DNA of 64,000 bases from Verrucomicrobiota bacterium (GTDB lineage: Bacteria; Verrucomicrobiota; Verrucomicrobiia; CAIQCK01), in contig JAPLTX010000019.1 of the NCBI GenBank assembly GCA_026397915.1, positions 1 through 64,000 on the forward strand, read 5' to 3'. Below are positions 8,043 to 18,510 of this stretch, one piece after another. A model generated the notes under the pieces. That model was not told where the DNA came from, did not search any database, and was given only the letters and a program-made list of their open reading frames with translations. Positions within the stretch are counted from its first letter, which is position 1. Every line of letters begins with the position of its first letter. The position numbers were made by a program, and so were the translations under genes.

Positions 8043-10982
8043 ATGGGTTTTCGCAACTGGTTCACGGTTACAATGCTCGTCGTGAGTGTCCTGGGCGGTT
8101 CGCGTGTGTCGGCGGCTGACGCGATCGAATGGAACTTCGACCGGCCCACGGAAGTCATCAGCACGGTCAACATCGAATACGGGCGCGTCGCCAACAGCGT
8201 GCTCGCCGGCTCTACGGCTTGGGACCCGCACTTCTCGCTACGCGTGTCGAAGGAAGGTTTCGATGCGCGGCAACTGACGTGGCTGACGGTGCGGATGTAT
8301 TCGTCAGCCGACGCAGACCTGCTCGACGTTTACTATGGCAGCCCCGACGGGCATTGGTGCCTCGGCGGAAAGCTGCGCATCCGCAAAGGTTGGGCGACGT
8401 ATCGGTTTGACCTGAGCAAGAACAACTGGCGCGAAACCACTGCGGGTGACGCAGCAAAGCAGTGGGGTGGGCCAAGCAAGCGCGTCACTTCTTTCCGTCT
8501 CGACCCCGGCAACCAAGCGGAACGCTGGATCATGATTGACCGCGTGTGCATTGAGCCGGCGCAGCCCGTCTTCGTCGAAGGCGTCACCGTCGAGCCACAA
8601 GGAACAGCGAAACTCAAGATGCTGCGCGCACCGAAGACGATCGAGGCTGGCGGCACGTTGAGCGTGACGGCGGAATTTGAGGCGTCGGTGTCAGCAGGTT
8701 TGTCGAAAGGTACGGCGTTCGTGCGGCTGCGCCACGGAGCGGCGGTGATGAAGCTCGTCGAGCAGCCCATTACGTTCAACGACAAGACGCTGACCGTTGC
8801 GGTAGAGTTCCCTGTGTCGCGCTTTTGGAATCCCGGCAAGCTGACGGTCGAGGCCGGCTGCTACGAACTGGACAGCGCGCCTGCGCTGGCCAAGGTCGCA
8901 TTCACCAACCGCCGCGCAGGCACGGTGAAGCCGCCCGTCTGCGAACTGCGGCCCATCGGCGGCGACGCGGCGATCTTCGTCAACGGCAAGGCGACGCCTG
9001 GCTTCATGTATCTTGCCGCGGGTGGATTGCATCCCGATTATCATCGCGATGCGGCGCAGGCCGGCGTGCATCTCTACAGTGATTGGTTCGGTACGTCGCG
9101 TCTCGGCGACATGGGCCACGTCGCACCGGACACCTACGACTACGGCGAGTATGACCGTTACTTTGGCGCGATCCTCGACCTCGACCCGCAGGCGTATTTC
9201 CTGCCGCACATCGGCATGACCGGCCCCCTCTGGTGGCAGAAGGCGCATCCGGAGGAAATGAGCCAGCGCGAGGACGGCGTGCGCGAGCCGACGTCATTCG
9301 CGTCGGAACTCTGGAAGCGCGAGATGGGCGGCGACCTGCGCAAGCTGATCGCCCACCTGCGCCGCGCGCCTTATGCCGACCGCATCCTCGGCTATATCAT
9401 CTACAGCGGCTACACCGCCGAGTGGCAGATGTGGGGCACGTGGCAGCCGTCGCGCGACGATTACAGCGCGCCCGCGCTCCGGGTGTTCCGCTCGTTCCTC
9501 GCGAACCGCTACGGCACCGACGCGAAGCTGCGCGCCGCGTGGGCCGACGAGAACGTGACGCTGGCCACTGCGGAAATGCCGCGCTGGGCAAAGCGCCGGC
9601 CGCCGGGCACGCAGGTGTTGCGCGACCCGAAGACCGAGCGGCAGGCGATGGACTTCTACGAGTTCAGCAGCAACATGACTGCCGACGCGATCCTGCATTT
9701 CGCCCGCATCGCGCGCGAAGCCACCGCGGGCAAGGCGCTCGTCGGCACCTACTACGCCTACCTCTCCGCGCACGGCATCAACCAGCAGGATTCCGGGCAC
9801 CTCGCCGCGCGGCGCGTGTTCGACTCGCCCGACATTGATTTCTTGATGAGCCCGCCGAACTACTGGTATCGCAAGCCCGGCGAGGCGGCGACGTTCATGT
9901 CGGCGACCGACTCGCTGCGGATGCGCGGCAAACTCTGGCTCGACGAGTCCGACCATCGCACGCACCTGACCGAGCCGGGCGCCGGCTACGGCCGGGCCTC
10001 GACGCTGGAGGAAACGCTCGGTGTGTTCTGGCGCGAGTTCGCCGAGGTGCTCACCAAGCGCGCCGCCGTGAGCTGGTTCGATATGAGCGGCGGATGGTTC
10101 TCGCATCCGGAAATCCTCGCCGACATGTGCCGAGCCGCCGCCATCGCGAAAACGAGCCTGCCGCGCCGCAAGCCGTTCGCACCGGAGATCGGTGTTTTTG
10201 TGGACCCGGAGAGTTTTTACTGGATGCGCTCGACAACGGCCAACTCCGCCCTCGTGCTGAACCAGATCGCCACGATGCCGCAATCCGGCGCGCCGTGGGA
10301 CTTCTGCCTGCTCTCCGACATTGGCGACGCGCGGCTGCCGGACTATAAGCTCTACGTCTTCCTCAACGCCTTCCGCGTAGACGCCGCGCGGCGCGAGGCC
10401 GTCATCCGCAAGCTCAAGCGCAACAACGCCACCGCGCTCTTCGTTTATGCGCCCGGCTGGTTCGATGCCGACGGCCCGTCGCTCGACAACATGCGCGCGC
10501 TCACCGGCATCCGCATCGCCAAGGACGACACCGAAGGCGCGCCGCAGATCACGTTGGATGGAGACACCGTTGTCGGCGCGAAGAACCTGAAGGTCTCGCC
10601 GATCTTCTACGCCGACGATCCCGGCGCGCAAGTCCTCGGCCGGCTCGTCGGCGGCACGCGGCCGGGACTCGTGACAAAGAAGATGGGCGGCTGGACGAGC
10701 GTTTACTCCGCCGCAATGACGCTCCCGCCCTCGCTCATGTGCCGCATCGCCCGCGACGCCGGCGTCCACATCTGGCTGGAGACCGACGACGCGCTCTACA
10801 CCGACGGCCAGTTTGTCGGCGTCCACGCCGCCACCGACGGCGCCAAGCGCATCCTGCTGCCTTCGCGTTGTTCGGTAGTGAACGCGATGACAAGCAAACC
10901 CGTGCCAGTGGACGACCGCATAGTCACGCTGCCGATGAAGCGCGCCGAGACGATCCTGTTAAGTCTGAGTCCGCAACGCTAA
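8043..10982 (+). CDS. Exported GH42-like glycoside hydrolase with N-terminal carbohydrate-binding domain
   Basis: The start at 8043 gives a signal peptide (MGFRNWFTVTMLVVSVLGGSRVSA) and fits 2 nt after the previous stop; an upstream in-frame extension overlaps the amidase gene and is unlikely. Residues about 27-185 form a jelly-roll-like sugar-binding module (DVYYGSPDGHWCLGGKLRIR). The centre is a TIM barrel of the GH42/GH35 (clan GH-A) sort: Glu460 in YSGYTAEWQMWG is the likely acid/base and Glu635 in LWLDESDHRTH the likely nucleophile, in the correct order. The last third (FAPEIGVFVDPESFYWM…) looks like the trimerisation-type Rossmann domain found after GH42 barrels. Expected activity is exo-beta-galactosidase or a related exo-glycosidase; the exact sugar is unknown. 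Confidence 0.75.
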   Translation: MGFRNWFTVTMLVVSVLGGSRVSAADAIEWNFDRPTEVISTVNIEYGRVANSVLAGSTAWDPHFSLRVSKEGFDARQLTWLTVRMYSSADADLLDVYYGSPDGHWCLGGKLRIRKGWATYRFDLSKNNWRETTAGDAAKQWGGPSKRVTSFRLDPGNQAERWIMIDRVCIEPAQPVFVEGVTVEPQGTAKLKMLRAPKTIEAGGTLSVTAEFEASVSAGLSKGTAFVRLRHGAAVMKLVEQPITFNDKTLTVAVEFPVSRFWNPGKLTVEAGCYELDSAPALAKVAFTNRRAGTVKPPVCELRPIGGDAAIFVNGKATPGFMYLAAGGLHPDYHRDAAQAGVHLYSDWFGTSRLGDMGHVAPDTYDYGEYDRYFGAILDLDPQAYFLPHIGMTGPLWWQKAHPEEMSQREDGVREPTSFASELWKREMGGDLRKLIAHLRRAPYADRILGYIIYSGYTAEWQMWGTWQPSRDDYSAPALRVFRSFLANRYGTDAKLRAAWADENVTLATAEMPRWAKRRPPGTQVLRDPKTERQAMDFYEFSSNMTADAILHFARIAREATAGKALVGTYYAYLSAHGINQQDSGHLAARRVFDSPDIDFLMSPPNYWYRKPGEAATFMSATDSLRMRGKLWLDESDHRTHLTEPGAGYGRASTLEETLGVFWREFAEVLTKRAAVSWFDMSGGWFSHPEILADMCRAAAIAKTSLPRRKPFAPEIGVFVDPESFYWMRSTTANSALVLNQIATMPQSGAPWDFCLLSDIGDARLPDYKLYVFLNAFRVDAARREAVIRKLKRNNATALFVYAPGWFDADGPSLDNMRALTGIRIAKDDTEGAPQITLDGDTVVGAKNLKVSPIFYADDPGAQVLGRLVGGTRPGLVTKKMGGWTSVYSAAMTLPPSLMCRIARDAGVHIWLETDDALYTDGQFVGVHAATDGAKRILLPSRCSVVNAMTSKPVPVDDRIVTLPMKRAETILLSLSPQR

Positions 10983-10990
10983 CGCTACAA

Positions 10991-13900
10991 ATGAAACCAC
11001 TGAAAATCCTGAGCTTGCTCGCGTTCTTCGCTTCTATTGCGCTCACCGCCGAGACGGAAGTGCCGCTGAAGAATTCCACGTTCACCGAAGGCGTCAGCGC
11101 CAACGGCGTGCCGACCGGATGGTCGCTTTACGGCGGGCGTGGCAAAGACCAGCGCGTCGCCGTCGTGGACGATGGCCGCGGCGGCAAGGCGGCGCTCATC
11201 GAGGACGGCGACCGGGAAGCCGAGGTTGGGATAACGCAAATCGTGCCGGTGAAGCCGAACCTCGGCTACGAAGTGCGGGTGCGCGTGCGCGCTGTCAGAG
11301 ATGCCCCGAAGGAGTATGCGGTGGTCCAGCTTCGGTTCCTGCCGTCGCAGAAGATCGAGCAGACGCATCTCGTCGCGCAGAACCCGGATGAATTCAACGA
11401 GATCGCTGTCCGCGGGATGGCGCCACCTGACACGAAGGCGGCGCAGATTTACCTTTATTCGCACGCTCATCCGACGCCGAAGGTGCTCATCGGCAGCGTG
11501 CGACTCATCGCAGGCGTGCAGCCACCGCCACCGCTTCCGCCGCCCGTGCCGCCGCAATACACGAAACTGAAGGACCTGCATCTGACGACGCACATCGTCC
11601 GCGACGGCAAACCCGCCATCAGCATCGTCGCGCCAGCGAACGCCATCTACAAAGCGCAGGCGGCGCGGTTGCAGACGGCCATCGAGAAGCTGAGTGGTTG
11701 TAAAGTGCCGGTCATCAGCGACGACGCGCCGGAGGCCGCCGTGCCGATCAAAGGCAGCCTCATCGTGTTCGGCAACCGCTCGACCAACACCACGATCAGC
11801 GAACTCTACAACCGCTATTTCTTGCTGACCGATCTGCGTTATCCCGGTGTGGGTGGCTACGAGGTGCGGACGATCCACAATCCATTCGGCGGCGGCCACA
11901 ACGTCATCGTGGTCGGTGGCAGCGATGCGAAGGGCGTGGACGCGGCGACCGATGCACTTATTGCCACGCTCCGACGCCCCGACGCTCCACGCTCCACGTC
12001 CCTCTCCGTCGGCTGGCTGATGGAGATCAAGTTCGGTGACGGCATCGTCGTGCCGCGTAGCGTGCGCGAATTGGAGACATGGGAAGCGTCGAAAGGCTAC
12101 GGCTCGGTCGGCTACTTCGGTTGGAACAGCATCAGCAAACGGATGGCGGCCTACTACATGACCGGCGACCCGTTCCACGCGCGCGAGGCGTTGCGGCTCG
12201 CGTTCCCCGACAAACAGGCGTTCAAGGAGATCACCGAGGTTGACGGCGAGATGATCGAGAACAAGGACGACCCGCTCGCCGGCGCGTATCACTACGCCTC
12301 GCACATGATGATCCTGTTCTGGGACCTCATCGAGGAGAGCGCGGTGTTCAGCGACGAGGAGCGGCTGAAGGTGACGAACGCTTTCGCACGACAACTCAAG
12401 CACCGCAAGGACGAGGGCGTTTATCCGCTGACGCGCCCGCCGTCGGCGGTCGGCTCGCGCCACGGCCAGTGGTCGGCCATCTCGCTCTATTGCCTCGGCC
12501 GCTACTTCCAGCGCGATTATCCGGAGCCGGTTTGGGCACAGTGCGTGCGCGGCTCGCAATTCGCTTTCGCGCCGCTGCACGAACACGCGTGGCTCAACGG
12601 CGAGAACGACAATCTCTTCTGGTATTGCACGGGCATCGCGCCGGTCTTCACCTACATGGTGCTCAGCGGCGACCGTGAGCCGATGCGCAACGGCGTCGCG
12701 GCGAAACTGCTGCGTGGCCAGGAACTCTTGCTCTCCGGCCGCGTGCCCGACTGGGCGCTGAACTCCGCCGCGCTCGACTTCCTCCACAAGGTCGCCTACC
12801 TCACGCAGGACGGTCGCTGGCTGACGTATCGCGAGCGCACCGGCATCAACACAAACGTCTTTCGGCTCGGCCAGTCGTTCTGGCCCGATGACAAACTGAA
12901 GCCCACACAGCCGACCGACCTCGTCGGCAAATGGACGATCAACCACCTGCCGAAGCCGCACTGGCTCGCGCGCAACAACGGTTTCCCGCCGGGGGAATCC
13001 TTCCAGAACGCCAGCTTCCGCAGCGCAACGGATGCAAGCGGCGATTTCATCCTGATTGACGGCTTCAACGGCGCGTCACGCAATCCCTACCACACGTTCG
13101 CACTGCTCGAATTGCGACTGGCCGGCCAGACAATCCTGCAAGGCTACCTGAACCAGGTGCTCACGAAGGCCGATGGCATGGTTGAGCCGCAGGTCGCGAT
13201 GGACGCCGCGCTGCGCCACCACGACGTGATCGGCCAGACGGCGGTCTGCGTCGGCGAGACGCCCAAGGCGGCGTTCTGCAACTGGCGGCGGACGCTCGCG
13301 CAGCGCACGGGCCGCTACGGGCTCGTCGTGGACGACCTTACATTCCGCAGCGACAGCCAGAACATGGAGGTGCAGCTCAAGTGGGAGAACCAGCAGGGAG
13401 GTTTCCGTTTCGACGCGAAACAGAACGCGCTGCGCCGGCCGGGCGCGGCAGTGCTTCCGGCGGATGTGTTCGACCGGACGACCGGCGGCGGAGTCGTCAC
13501 GCAAGAATGGAACGGCGCGGTCAAGAAAGGCCAGCACGGGATATTCTTTGCGCTGTTTGGAACGGCCACTAACGAACTGCATTGCCTGCGGCTCGCGGAC
13601 AACGCTGCTGCGCTCGCGCTGCCGCAGAAGGCAGCCGCCATCATTGGCGATTGGGAAGGAAACAAGGGCGACCTTGTGCTGCTCGCGGAAGATTATCTGT
13701 TCGGCGTGGGCCTGACGCAGACCGGCAAGGAGCAAGGGCTGCTCTTGGCGAATGCGCCGGTGGACGTGGAGTGGGATTTCACCGCGGGCCGGATGGAAGT
13801 GGTCACGCGCGGCGCGGCACTGCTCACCGTTGCCGTTGCGGACGCCACCGCCGTCCACAGTGGCAACCAGATCGTGAAAGGCAACGCGAGCGCGAGCGGC

Positions 13901-15229
13901 TACATGACGATCTTGTTGCGCCAGGGCCGCACCGTCATCGAAGGCATCAAACCGTCCGATGCTGCGCGTCGTGATCTCGCCACGCAACTTGCGGCGTGGT
14001 TCGAGCAGGCGAGCGCGAAACGCGCGCTGATCAAGAAGACAACGCCAGCAGCGTCAGCGCCAGCCGCCGAACTCAAGACGGCGTTCACTGCTCAAGTCGG
14101 CGGAGCGGTGAGAGACTTGATCGTGATTCCCGCCGACGGCCGCGAACTCATCGTCGCCGCGGAGGAAACGACGATTTATCTGCTCGGCACCGACGGCCAG
14201 GAGCTTCGCCGGATGCGCACGGACGGCAGAATCCGCCAACTCCACTGGTGGCCGGAGCACAAGCTGCTGCTGGCTGGCTGCGAGGACGAGAAGGTTTGCG
14301 CGTTCGACCTCGCGGGCGAGCGGAAGTGGACGTTTGTGTCTGAGATGGACCCGGCGGTGTTCCGCGCGGCGAAACAGTATTGGTTCAAGACCGCGCCGGG
14401 CCACGAAGGCATCCACGGCGTCAGCAGCGGCGTGTTTCTTGATGGAAAGAGCCAGGCGTTTGTCGGCAGCGCGTGCACGCTGGAGATCATTGACGAGAAC
14501 GGCAGGCTGGTGAAGCGACTGCCGCAGTTCTGGGGCACGGTCTATAAGTTCGCCCTCGTGCCGGGCGCGGAAGGCAGTGTGAACCTGCTCGCGTCGCGCA
14601 AGATCACCGACGGGCCGTCGCTCGGCGTCATCAACAACCGCACGCTTGCCCCGACGCCGCGCAGTTTCTACGGCGTGCCCTCGGGTTACACGCACGTCAG
14701 CGGCTGGATGGACCAGACGCGCCATCACATCTTCGTGGACGATCTCGACGGTGACGGGAAGAAGGAGCTTATCAGCGAGATCACCGGCGCGTGGAACCGC
14801 ATGACGGTGTGGGACCTGCAAGGCAAGCCGCTCCACAACGTCCAGTTTGGTCCCGGCGCGCGCGATGGCGGGCGCGACATCCGCGATCTCGACCTCGGCG
14901 ACCTCGATGCGGACGGCAAGAAAGAGATTGTCGCCGCGTTGTCGAGCGGCCTGATCGTTGCTCTCAACCATCGTTGCGAGAAGTTGTGGTCGAAGCGGCT
15001 CAACAGTTCGCCAGTCGTGCTAAAGGTGGCAGGCAGTTCCGTTATTGTCGCGTCCGAAAACGGGAGCGTGCTGATGCTGGACAGCCGCGGCAACGTCGTC
15101 AGTCAAGGCAAACTCAACGGTCGGCCGACCTGCATTCAGAAACTGACAGCGGCGCCGTTTGTGGTCATCGCCAGCGAGAAAGGTGAAATCAAAGCGTTTT
15201 CGGCTGAACGCGGCTTAACGTCGCGGTGA
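10991..15229 (+). CDS. Large exported multidomain protein: sugar-binding, alpha/alpha-toroid lyase-like and beta-propeller modules
   Basis: The ATG at 10991 begins MKPLKILSLLAFFASIALTA, a signal peptide, 8 nt after the previous stop; 1,412 residues. Order of parts: a jelly-roll CBM-like domain (about 25-175), a proline-rich linker (about 178-190), an alpha/beta domain like those at the N-terminus of alpha-glucuronidases (IYKAQAARLQTAIEKLSGCK), a helical toroid with WSAISLYCLGRYF and HEHAWLNGENDNLFWYCTG that resembles heparinase/alginate-lyase families, a beta-sandwich, and from about residue 1035 a propeller with EETTIYLLGTDGQELRR and two FG-GAP-like calcium loops (DDLDGDGKKE, LGDLDADGKKE). 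Polysaccharide lyase or hydrolase activity is likely but no catalytic residues can be named. A heptad repeat lies in frame at 11964-12000. Confidence 0.65.
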   Translation: MKPLKILSLLAFFASIALTAETEVPLKNSTFTEGVSANGVPTGWSLYGGRGKDQRVAVVDDGRGGKAALIEDGDREAEVGITQIVPVKPNLGYEVRVRVRAVRDAPKEYAVVQLRFLPSQKIEQTHLVAQNPDEFNEIAVRGMAPPDTKAAQIYLYSHAHPTPKVLIGSVRLIAGVQPPPPLPPPVPPQYTKLKDLHLTTHIVRDGKPAISIVAPANAIYKAQAARLQTAIEKLSGCKVPVISDDAPEAAVPIKGSLIVFGNRSTNTTISELYNRYFLLTDLRYPGVGGYEVRTIHNPFGGGHNVIVVGGSDAKGVDAATDALIATLRRPDAPRSTSLSVGWLMEIKFGDGIVVPRSVRELETWEASKGYGSVGYFGWNSISKRMAAYYMTGDPFHAREALRLAFPDKQAFKEITEVDGEMIENKDDPLAGAYHYASHMMILFWDLIEESAVFSDEERLKVTNAFARQLKHRKDEGVYPLTRPPSAVGSRHGQWSAISLYCLGRYFQRDYPEPVWAQCVRGSQFAFAPLHEHAWLNGENDNLFWYCTGIAPVFTYMVLSGDREPMRNGVAAKLLRGQELLLSGRVPDWALNSAALDFLHKVAYLTQDGRWLTYRERTGINTNVFRLGQSFWPDDKLKPTQPTDLVGKWTINHLPKPHWLARNNGFPPGESFQNASFRSATDASGDFILIDGFNGASRNPYHTFALLELRLAGQTILQGYLNQVLTKADGMVEPQVAMDAALRHHDVIGQTAVCVGETPKAAFCNWRRTLAQRTGRYGLVVDDLTFRSDSQNMEVQLKWENQQGGFRFDAKQNALRRPGAAVLPADVFDRTTGGGVVTQEWNGAVKKGQHGIFFALFGTATNELHCLRLADNAAALALPQKAAAIIGDWEGNKGDLVLLAEDYLFGVGLTQTGKEQGLLLANAPVDVEWDFTAGRMEVVTRGAALLTVAVADATAVHSGNQIVKGNASASGYMTILLRQGRTVIEGIKPSDAARRDLATQLAAWFEQASAKRALIKKTTPAASAPAAELKTAFTAQVGGAVRDLIVIPADGRELIVAAEETTIYLLGTDGQELRRMRTDGRIRQLHWWPEHKLLLAGCEDEKVCAFDLAGERKWTFVSEMDPAVFRAAKQYWFKTAPGHEGIHGVSSGVFLDGKSQAFVGSACTLEIIDENGRLVKRLPQFWGTVYKFALVPGAEGSVNLLASRKITDGPSLGVINNRTLAPTPRSFYGVPSGYTHVSGWMDQTRHHIFVDDLDGDGKKELISEITGAWNRMTVWDLQGKPLHNVQFGPGARDGGRDIRDLDLGDLDADGKKEIVAALSSGLIVALNHRCEKLWSKRLNSSPVVLKVAGSSVIVASENGSVLMLDSRGNVVSQGKLNGRPTCIQKLTAAPFVVIASEKGEIKAFSAERGLTSR
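11964..12000. repeat. Heptanucleotide repeat (ACGCTCC type) inside the lyase-like gene
   Basis: Five 7-nt steps, ccacgct ccgacgc cccgacg ctccacg ctccacg, are translated in frame as TLRRPDAPRSTS near residues 325-336. On the opposite strand the unit is GGAGCGT, the same kind of motif as in the trpC insertion at 39468. Confidence 0.6.
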
Positions 15230-15418
15230 TGGAGCCGCGCAGCCGAGCCGGACGACCGCTGGCGGCCCTGGCCTCTCTCTCGAACATCACTGAAGCGTCC
15301 CCCGCGCGTGCAGATGAAAATATCCTTCTACAGACGCCACGTTGCTTGCGCCGCGCCGGGCACGCCAGCCGACTTCCGGCTTGCATCGGTCTCGCTGCTA
15401 CCCTCGAATGTCTGTCTT

Positions 15419-18400
15419 ATGACCCATGCGATTCTCGTTTTGTTTCTGGCGCTTCTCACGGCGGTTGCCGCCCACCCGGTTGATGAGACGACACTCAAGG
15501 CTGGTGGCTGGTCAGCGGTATTCCATGACAGTGTGCTCATGAGTCTGCAAAACCGTCTGACAGGCGAGGCGTTCATCATGTCCAAGGGGGGTGCACCCAC
15601 GACGGGCGCGCGCGTGAGTCGCGACAAGGTGCTTGCGGTTGGCGAGGCGGTGCGGGTGGCACAGCGCGTCGCGGTCGAGCGAAACGATCTGGTCGTCCAG
15701 CAAGAAGCGAGTGTTGAGAAACCGCCGCTGGTCGGCGTGTCGTGGGGCATCGCAGAGCTGGCCGAGGGCATCGAGGTGCTTGTGCCGGGTCATAGTGGGC
15801 TGCGTTTTGGGCCGGGTGCGCCGGATGGCGATCATCGTTTCACCTGGCCGATGAGCTGGGAGGCGCAGTTCGTGTTGATCCAAGGGAAGCGCGGCGGATT
15901 CCTCGTGATGAGCGACGACACGACGATGCAGTTCAAGGAACTCGTCGTGCGTCGGCGCGGCGGCCGCATGACGCTCAGTTTTGAGACGCAGGCGCACGCG
16001 CCATTTGCGAACGTGCGCGCGGTGAAATCCGTCACGTGGCGGCTGCGACCGTATCGCGGCTCATGGCTGGAGGGCGCGCGGCTCTACCGCGAGTGGGCGG
16101 AAAAGGCGTTCGATCTCGCTGCGGCTCGCGCGACTCAGCCGAAGTGGGCGCGTGACATCCGCGCCGTCGTCATCGTGCCGATGGAGATGGAGTTGCTCGA
16201 CGAACTGGCCAAGCGGCTCAAGCCGGAGCAGACGCTGCTCTACGTGCCGAACTGGCGGCGCGACGGCTATGACCGGAATTATCCCGACTACACTGCCGAC
16301 GCGAAGTTCGGCCCGTGGAACGAGCGGGCTCACGCGCTCGGCTTCCGCGTGATGCCGCACGTGAACTACTTCGGCTGCGACCCGCTGCATCCGCTCTACG
16401 AGAAGTTCAAGGGCCAGCACATGCGCGACCGCTTCAGCAACGAGCCTCTTTGGTGGCTCTGGGATCGAGCTGAGCCGGTCATCAAGTTCGCCTACATCAA
16501 CCCCGCCAGCCGCGCGTGGCGCGAGTTGTTCGTCGGGCGGATGAAGGAACTTTGCTCGAAGCATCGGGTGGACGCGCTCCACCTCGACCAGACGCTCTGC
16601 ATCTTCAACGACAACAACGGCCTCGTGGACGGCATGAACTGCGCACAAGGTATTCTCGATCTCCACCGCGAACTGCGAGCCGCGCTGCCCGACGTGGCGA
16701 TCTCCGGCGAGGGCCTCAACGAGGTCACGTATCGTTATGAGGAGTTCGCCCAGCGCCATCTCTCCGGCCTCAATCACGCCGACGGGACGTGGAACGACCG
16801 GCGCATCGCGATGGCCCATCCGATTAGTTCCGCGCTGTTAACACCGCACACGGCCATCTACGGCTACCTTGGCATGTCCAACCCGTCGAGCGGTCCGATT
16901 TATCAGGCGTGGCGGCGCGGCTACGATCACTTCGGCGTCATTCCGACCTTGGCGCACACCAGCACCCGCCAACTGCGCGGTTCGGCCGACCTGCTCGCAC
17001 CGTTTTTCAAGGAGGCGCAGTTCTTCCAGCGCACGCAGGCGCTGCCGGACTTCGCCGCGCCTTGGCCGAAGGACTCGTTGATGGTTTACCGGCTCGCCGA
17101 TGGTGGGAAAGCGGTCTTGCGGAAGGAGAGCGGAGCGGTTTTGGCTGACGCAAACAAACGTGAAATCTACCGGCGTATCGAGGGCGTCGGCGAAGCGCGC
17201 GTGCCGGGCATCGTGGCAGGTTGGCTGGCTTACGACGAGAAGCGGATCTTCGGGCTGGACCCGTCGCAAAGCTACACGCACCTGCAACAACCGCGTGACC
17301 TCAAGGCGTTCCACATCGCGGCGCTGCCCGAAGGCGCGGTCGTGCGCCGCGCCAGCATCGGCGAAGCGATGGCCACCATCAGTCTCGACGTGTGCGACTC
17401 GGAATTGGCGCGGCTCTGGGATTTCAACGGCCGCGTCGCCGTTGGCGTGCGGTTGCAGGACGGCGTCGAGCGGCGAAGCGAAGGCCGGACATTGCAGGAC
17501 GAATCGGGCGGTCACGTAGCGATGGAGTCCGACGGCATCTTCGTGCATCCGCCGTGGCGCGGCGCGGGACTTCCGGGCGCGACGTTCGTCGAATACCGCC
17601 TGCGGTTGCCGGACCGGCCGGTGATCCAGTTCGAGGCCGGCGTGGGCTTGCGACGCAACGTTGGCGGCAAGTCCGATGGCGTCACATTCCGTGTCGAGGC
17701 TTGTGCTGGCAAAGAGCGCCTCTCAGCCGAGAAGCACGCCGCTGCCGAACCCGCGTCGCTGACACTCGACCTGTCGCCGTTGCGCGGGCGCGACATCGTG
17801 TTGCGGCTGGAAGCAAATCCCGGCCCGAAAGGCAACGTGAACTTCGACCAAGCGCAGTTTCTCCGACCGCGCGTGGTTGCCGAGTCGCACGAGCTGCGCA
17901 AGGTGATCGTCCACAGCCCGCGCAAGCCTCGCGTTGCATTGGGCGCCGACGGTGAGTTGAAGCTGACATCGGCGGGCAAGAATCGTTACGCCGTGTCGCT
18001 GCCGCTGCCGGGGAGCTTCTGCTTGCTCTTTGCAGAGCCACACGTGGTCAGCCTCCCGCTCGATTTGTGCGGCGCGCCACACACGGCGGCGCTGGTCGCC
18101 GCTGACGGCACTGAGAGCGTGCCGCACAGTTTCATGCAACCCGCGCCCGGCAACGCCACGGTCGGCGGCGTGAAGAAGCCGGCGCTGCACGCTCACCCGC
18201 CGGCAAACGGCCGAATGGTCGTGGATTACCTGTTGCGACTGCCGCCGACGCCAGCGCGGCTCGAAATGTCCGCCGGCATTCGCGACGGCTCGAATTCCGC
18301 CGGCGTTGGCTTCATCGTTCAGATCAATGGCCGTGAAGCCTGCTCGGCGCAGTTACGCCCCGGCGCGTGGAAGGCAATAAGTGCCGACCTCGCGCGCTAC

Positions 18401-18505
18401 GCTGGTCAGACGGTCGTGCTAAGCCTCATCACCGACGCGATGGGCGATTTCAGTTTCGATTGGGCTGCGTGGGGTGAGCCGCGGATTGTGGTGAAAGGAC
18501 CTTGA
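15419..18505 (+). CDS. Exported DUF6259-like glycoside hydrolase with two C-terminal NPCBM-like domains
   Basis: The ATG at 15419 starts a signal peptide (MTHAILVLFLALLTAVAA); the frame is open further up to 15308 but that would bury it. An N-terminal super-sandwich (to about residue 220) precedes a TIM barrel with LLYVPNWRRDGYDRNYPDY, KHRVDALHLDQTLCIF and AISGEGLNEVTYRYEEFAQR, the pattern of the GH31/GH36-like uncharacterised DUF6259 group; Asp in HLDQ and Glu in SGEGLNE are candidate catalytic acids. Residues about 700-820 and 900-1028 are two related beta-sandwiches (HPPWRGAGLPGATFVEYRLR and AHPPANGRMVVDYLLRLP), which look like tandem NPCBM-type binding modules. The 189 bases before the start hold nothing I recognise. 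Confidence 0.65.
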   Translation: MTHAILVLFLALLTAVAAHPVDETTLKAGGWSAVFHDSVLMSLQNRLTGEAFIMSKGGAPTTGARVSRDKVLAVGEAVRVAQRVAVERNDLVVQQEASVEKPPLVGVSWGIAELAEGIEVLVPGHSGLRFGPGAPDGDHRFTWPMSWEAQFVLIQGKRGGFLVMSDDTTMQFKELVVRRRGGRMTLSFETQAHAPFANVRAVKSVTWRLRPYRGSWLEGARLYREWAEKAFDLAAARATQPKWARDIRAVVIVPMEMELLDELAKRLKPEQTLLYVPNWRRDGYDRNYPDYTADAKFGPWNERAHALGFRVMPHVNYFGCDPLHPLYEKFKGQHMRDRFSNEPLWWLWDRAEPVIKFAYINPASRAWRELFVGRMKELCSKHRVDALHLDQTLCIFNDNNGLVDGMNCAQGILDLHRELRAALPDVAISGEGLNEVTYRYEEFAQRHLSGLNHADGTWNDRRIAMAHPISSALLTPHTAIYGYLGMSNPSSGPIYQAWRRGYDHFGVIPTLAHTSTRQLRGSADLLAPFFKEAQFFQRTQALPDFAAPWPKDSLMVYRLADGGKAVLRKESGAVLADANKREIYRRIEGVGEARVPGIVAGWLAYDEKRIFGLDPSQSYTHLQQPRDLKAFHIAALPEGAVVRRASIGEAMATISLDVCDSELARLWDFNGRVAVGVRLQDGVERRSEGRTLQDESGGHVAMESDGIFVHPPWRGAGLPGATFVEYRLRLPDRPVIQFEAGVGLRRNVGGKSDGVTFRVEACAGKERLSAEKHAAAEPASLTLDLSPLRGRDIVLRLEANPGPKGNVNFDQAQFLRPRVVAESHELRKVIVHSPRKPRVALGADGELKLTSAGKNRYAVSLPLPGSFCLLFAEPHVVSLPLDLCGAPHTAALVAADGTESVPHSFMQPAPGNATVGGVKKPALHAHPPANGRMVVDYLLRLPPTPARLEMSAGIRDGSNSAGVGFIVQINGREACSAQLRPGAWKAISADLARYAGQTVVLSLITDAMGDFSFDWAAWGEPRIVVKGP

Positions 18506-18510
18506 TTGCC

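Noticed and set aside
10985-12961. 658-codon minus-strand open frame
   Set aside because: It is a shadow of the large lyase-like gene, which has a signal peptide and recognisable modules.
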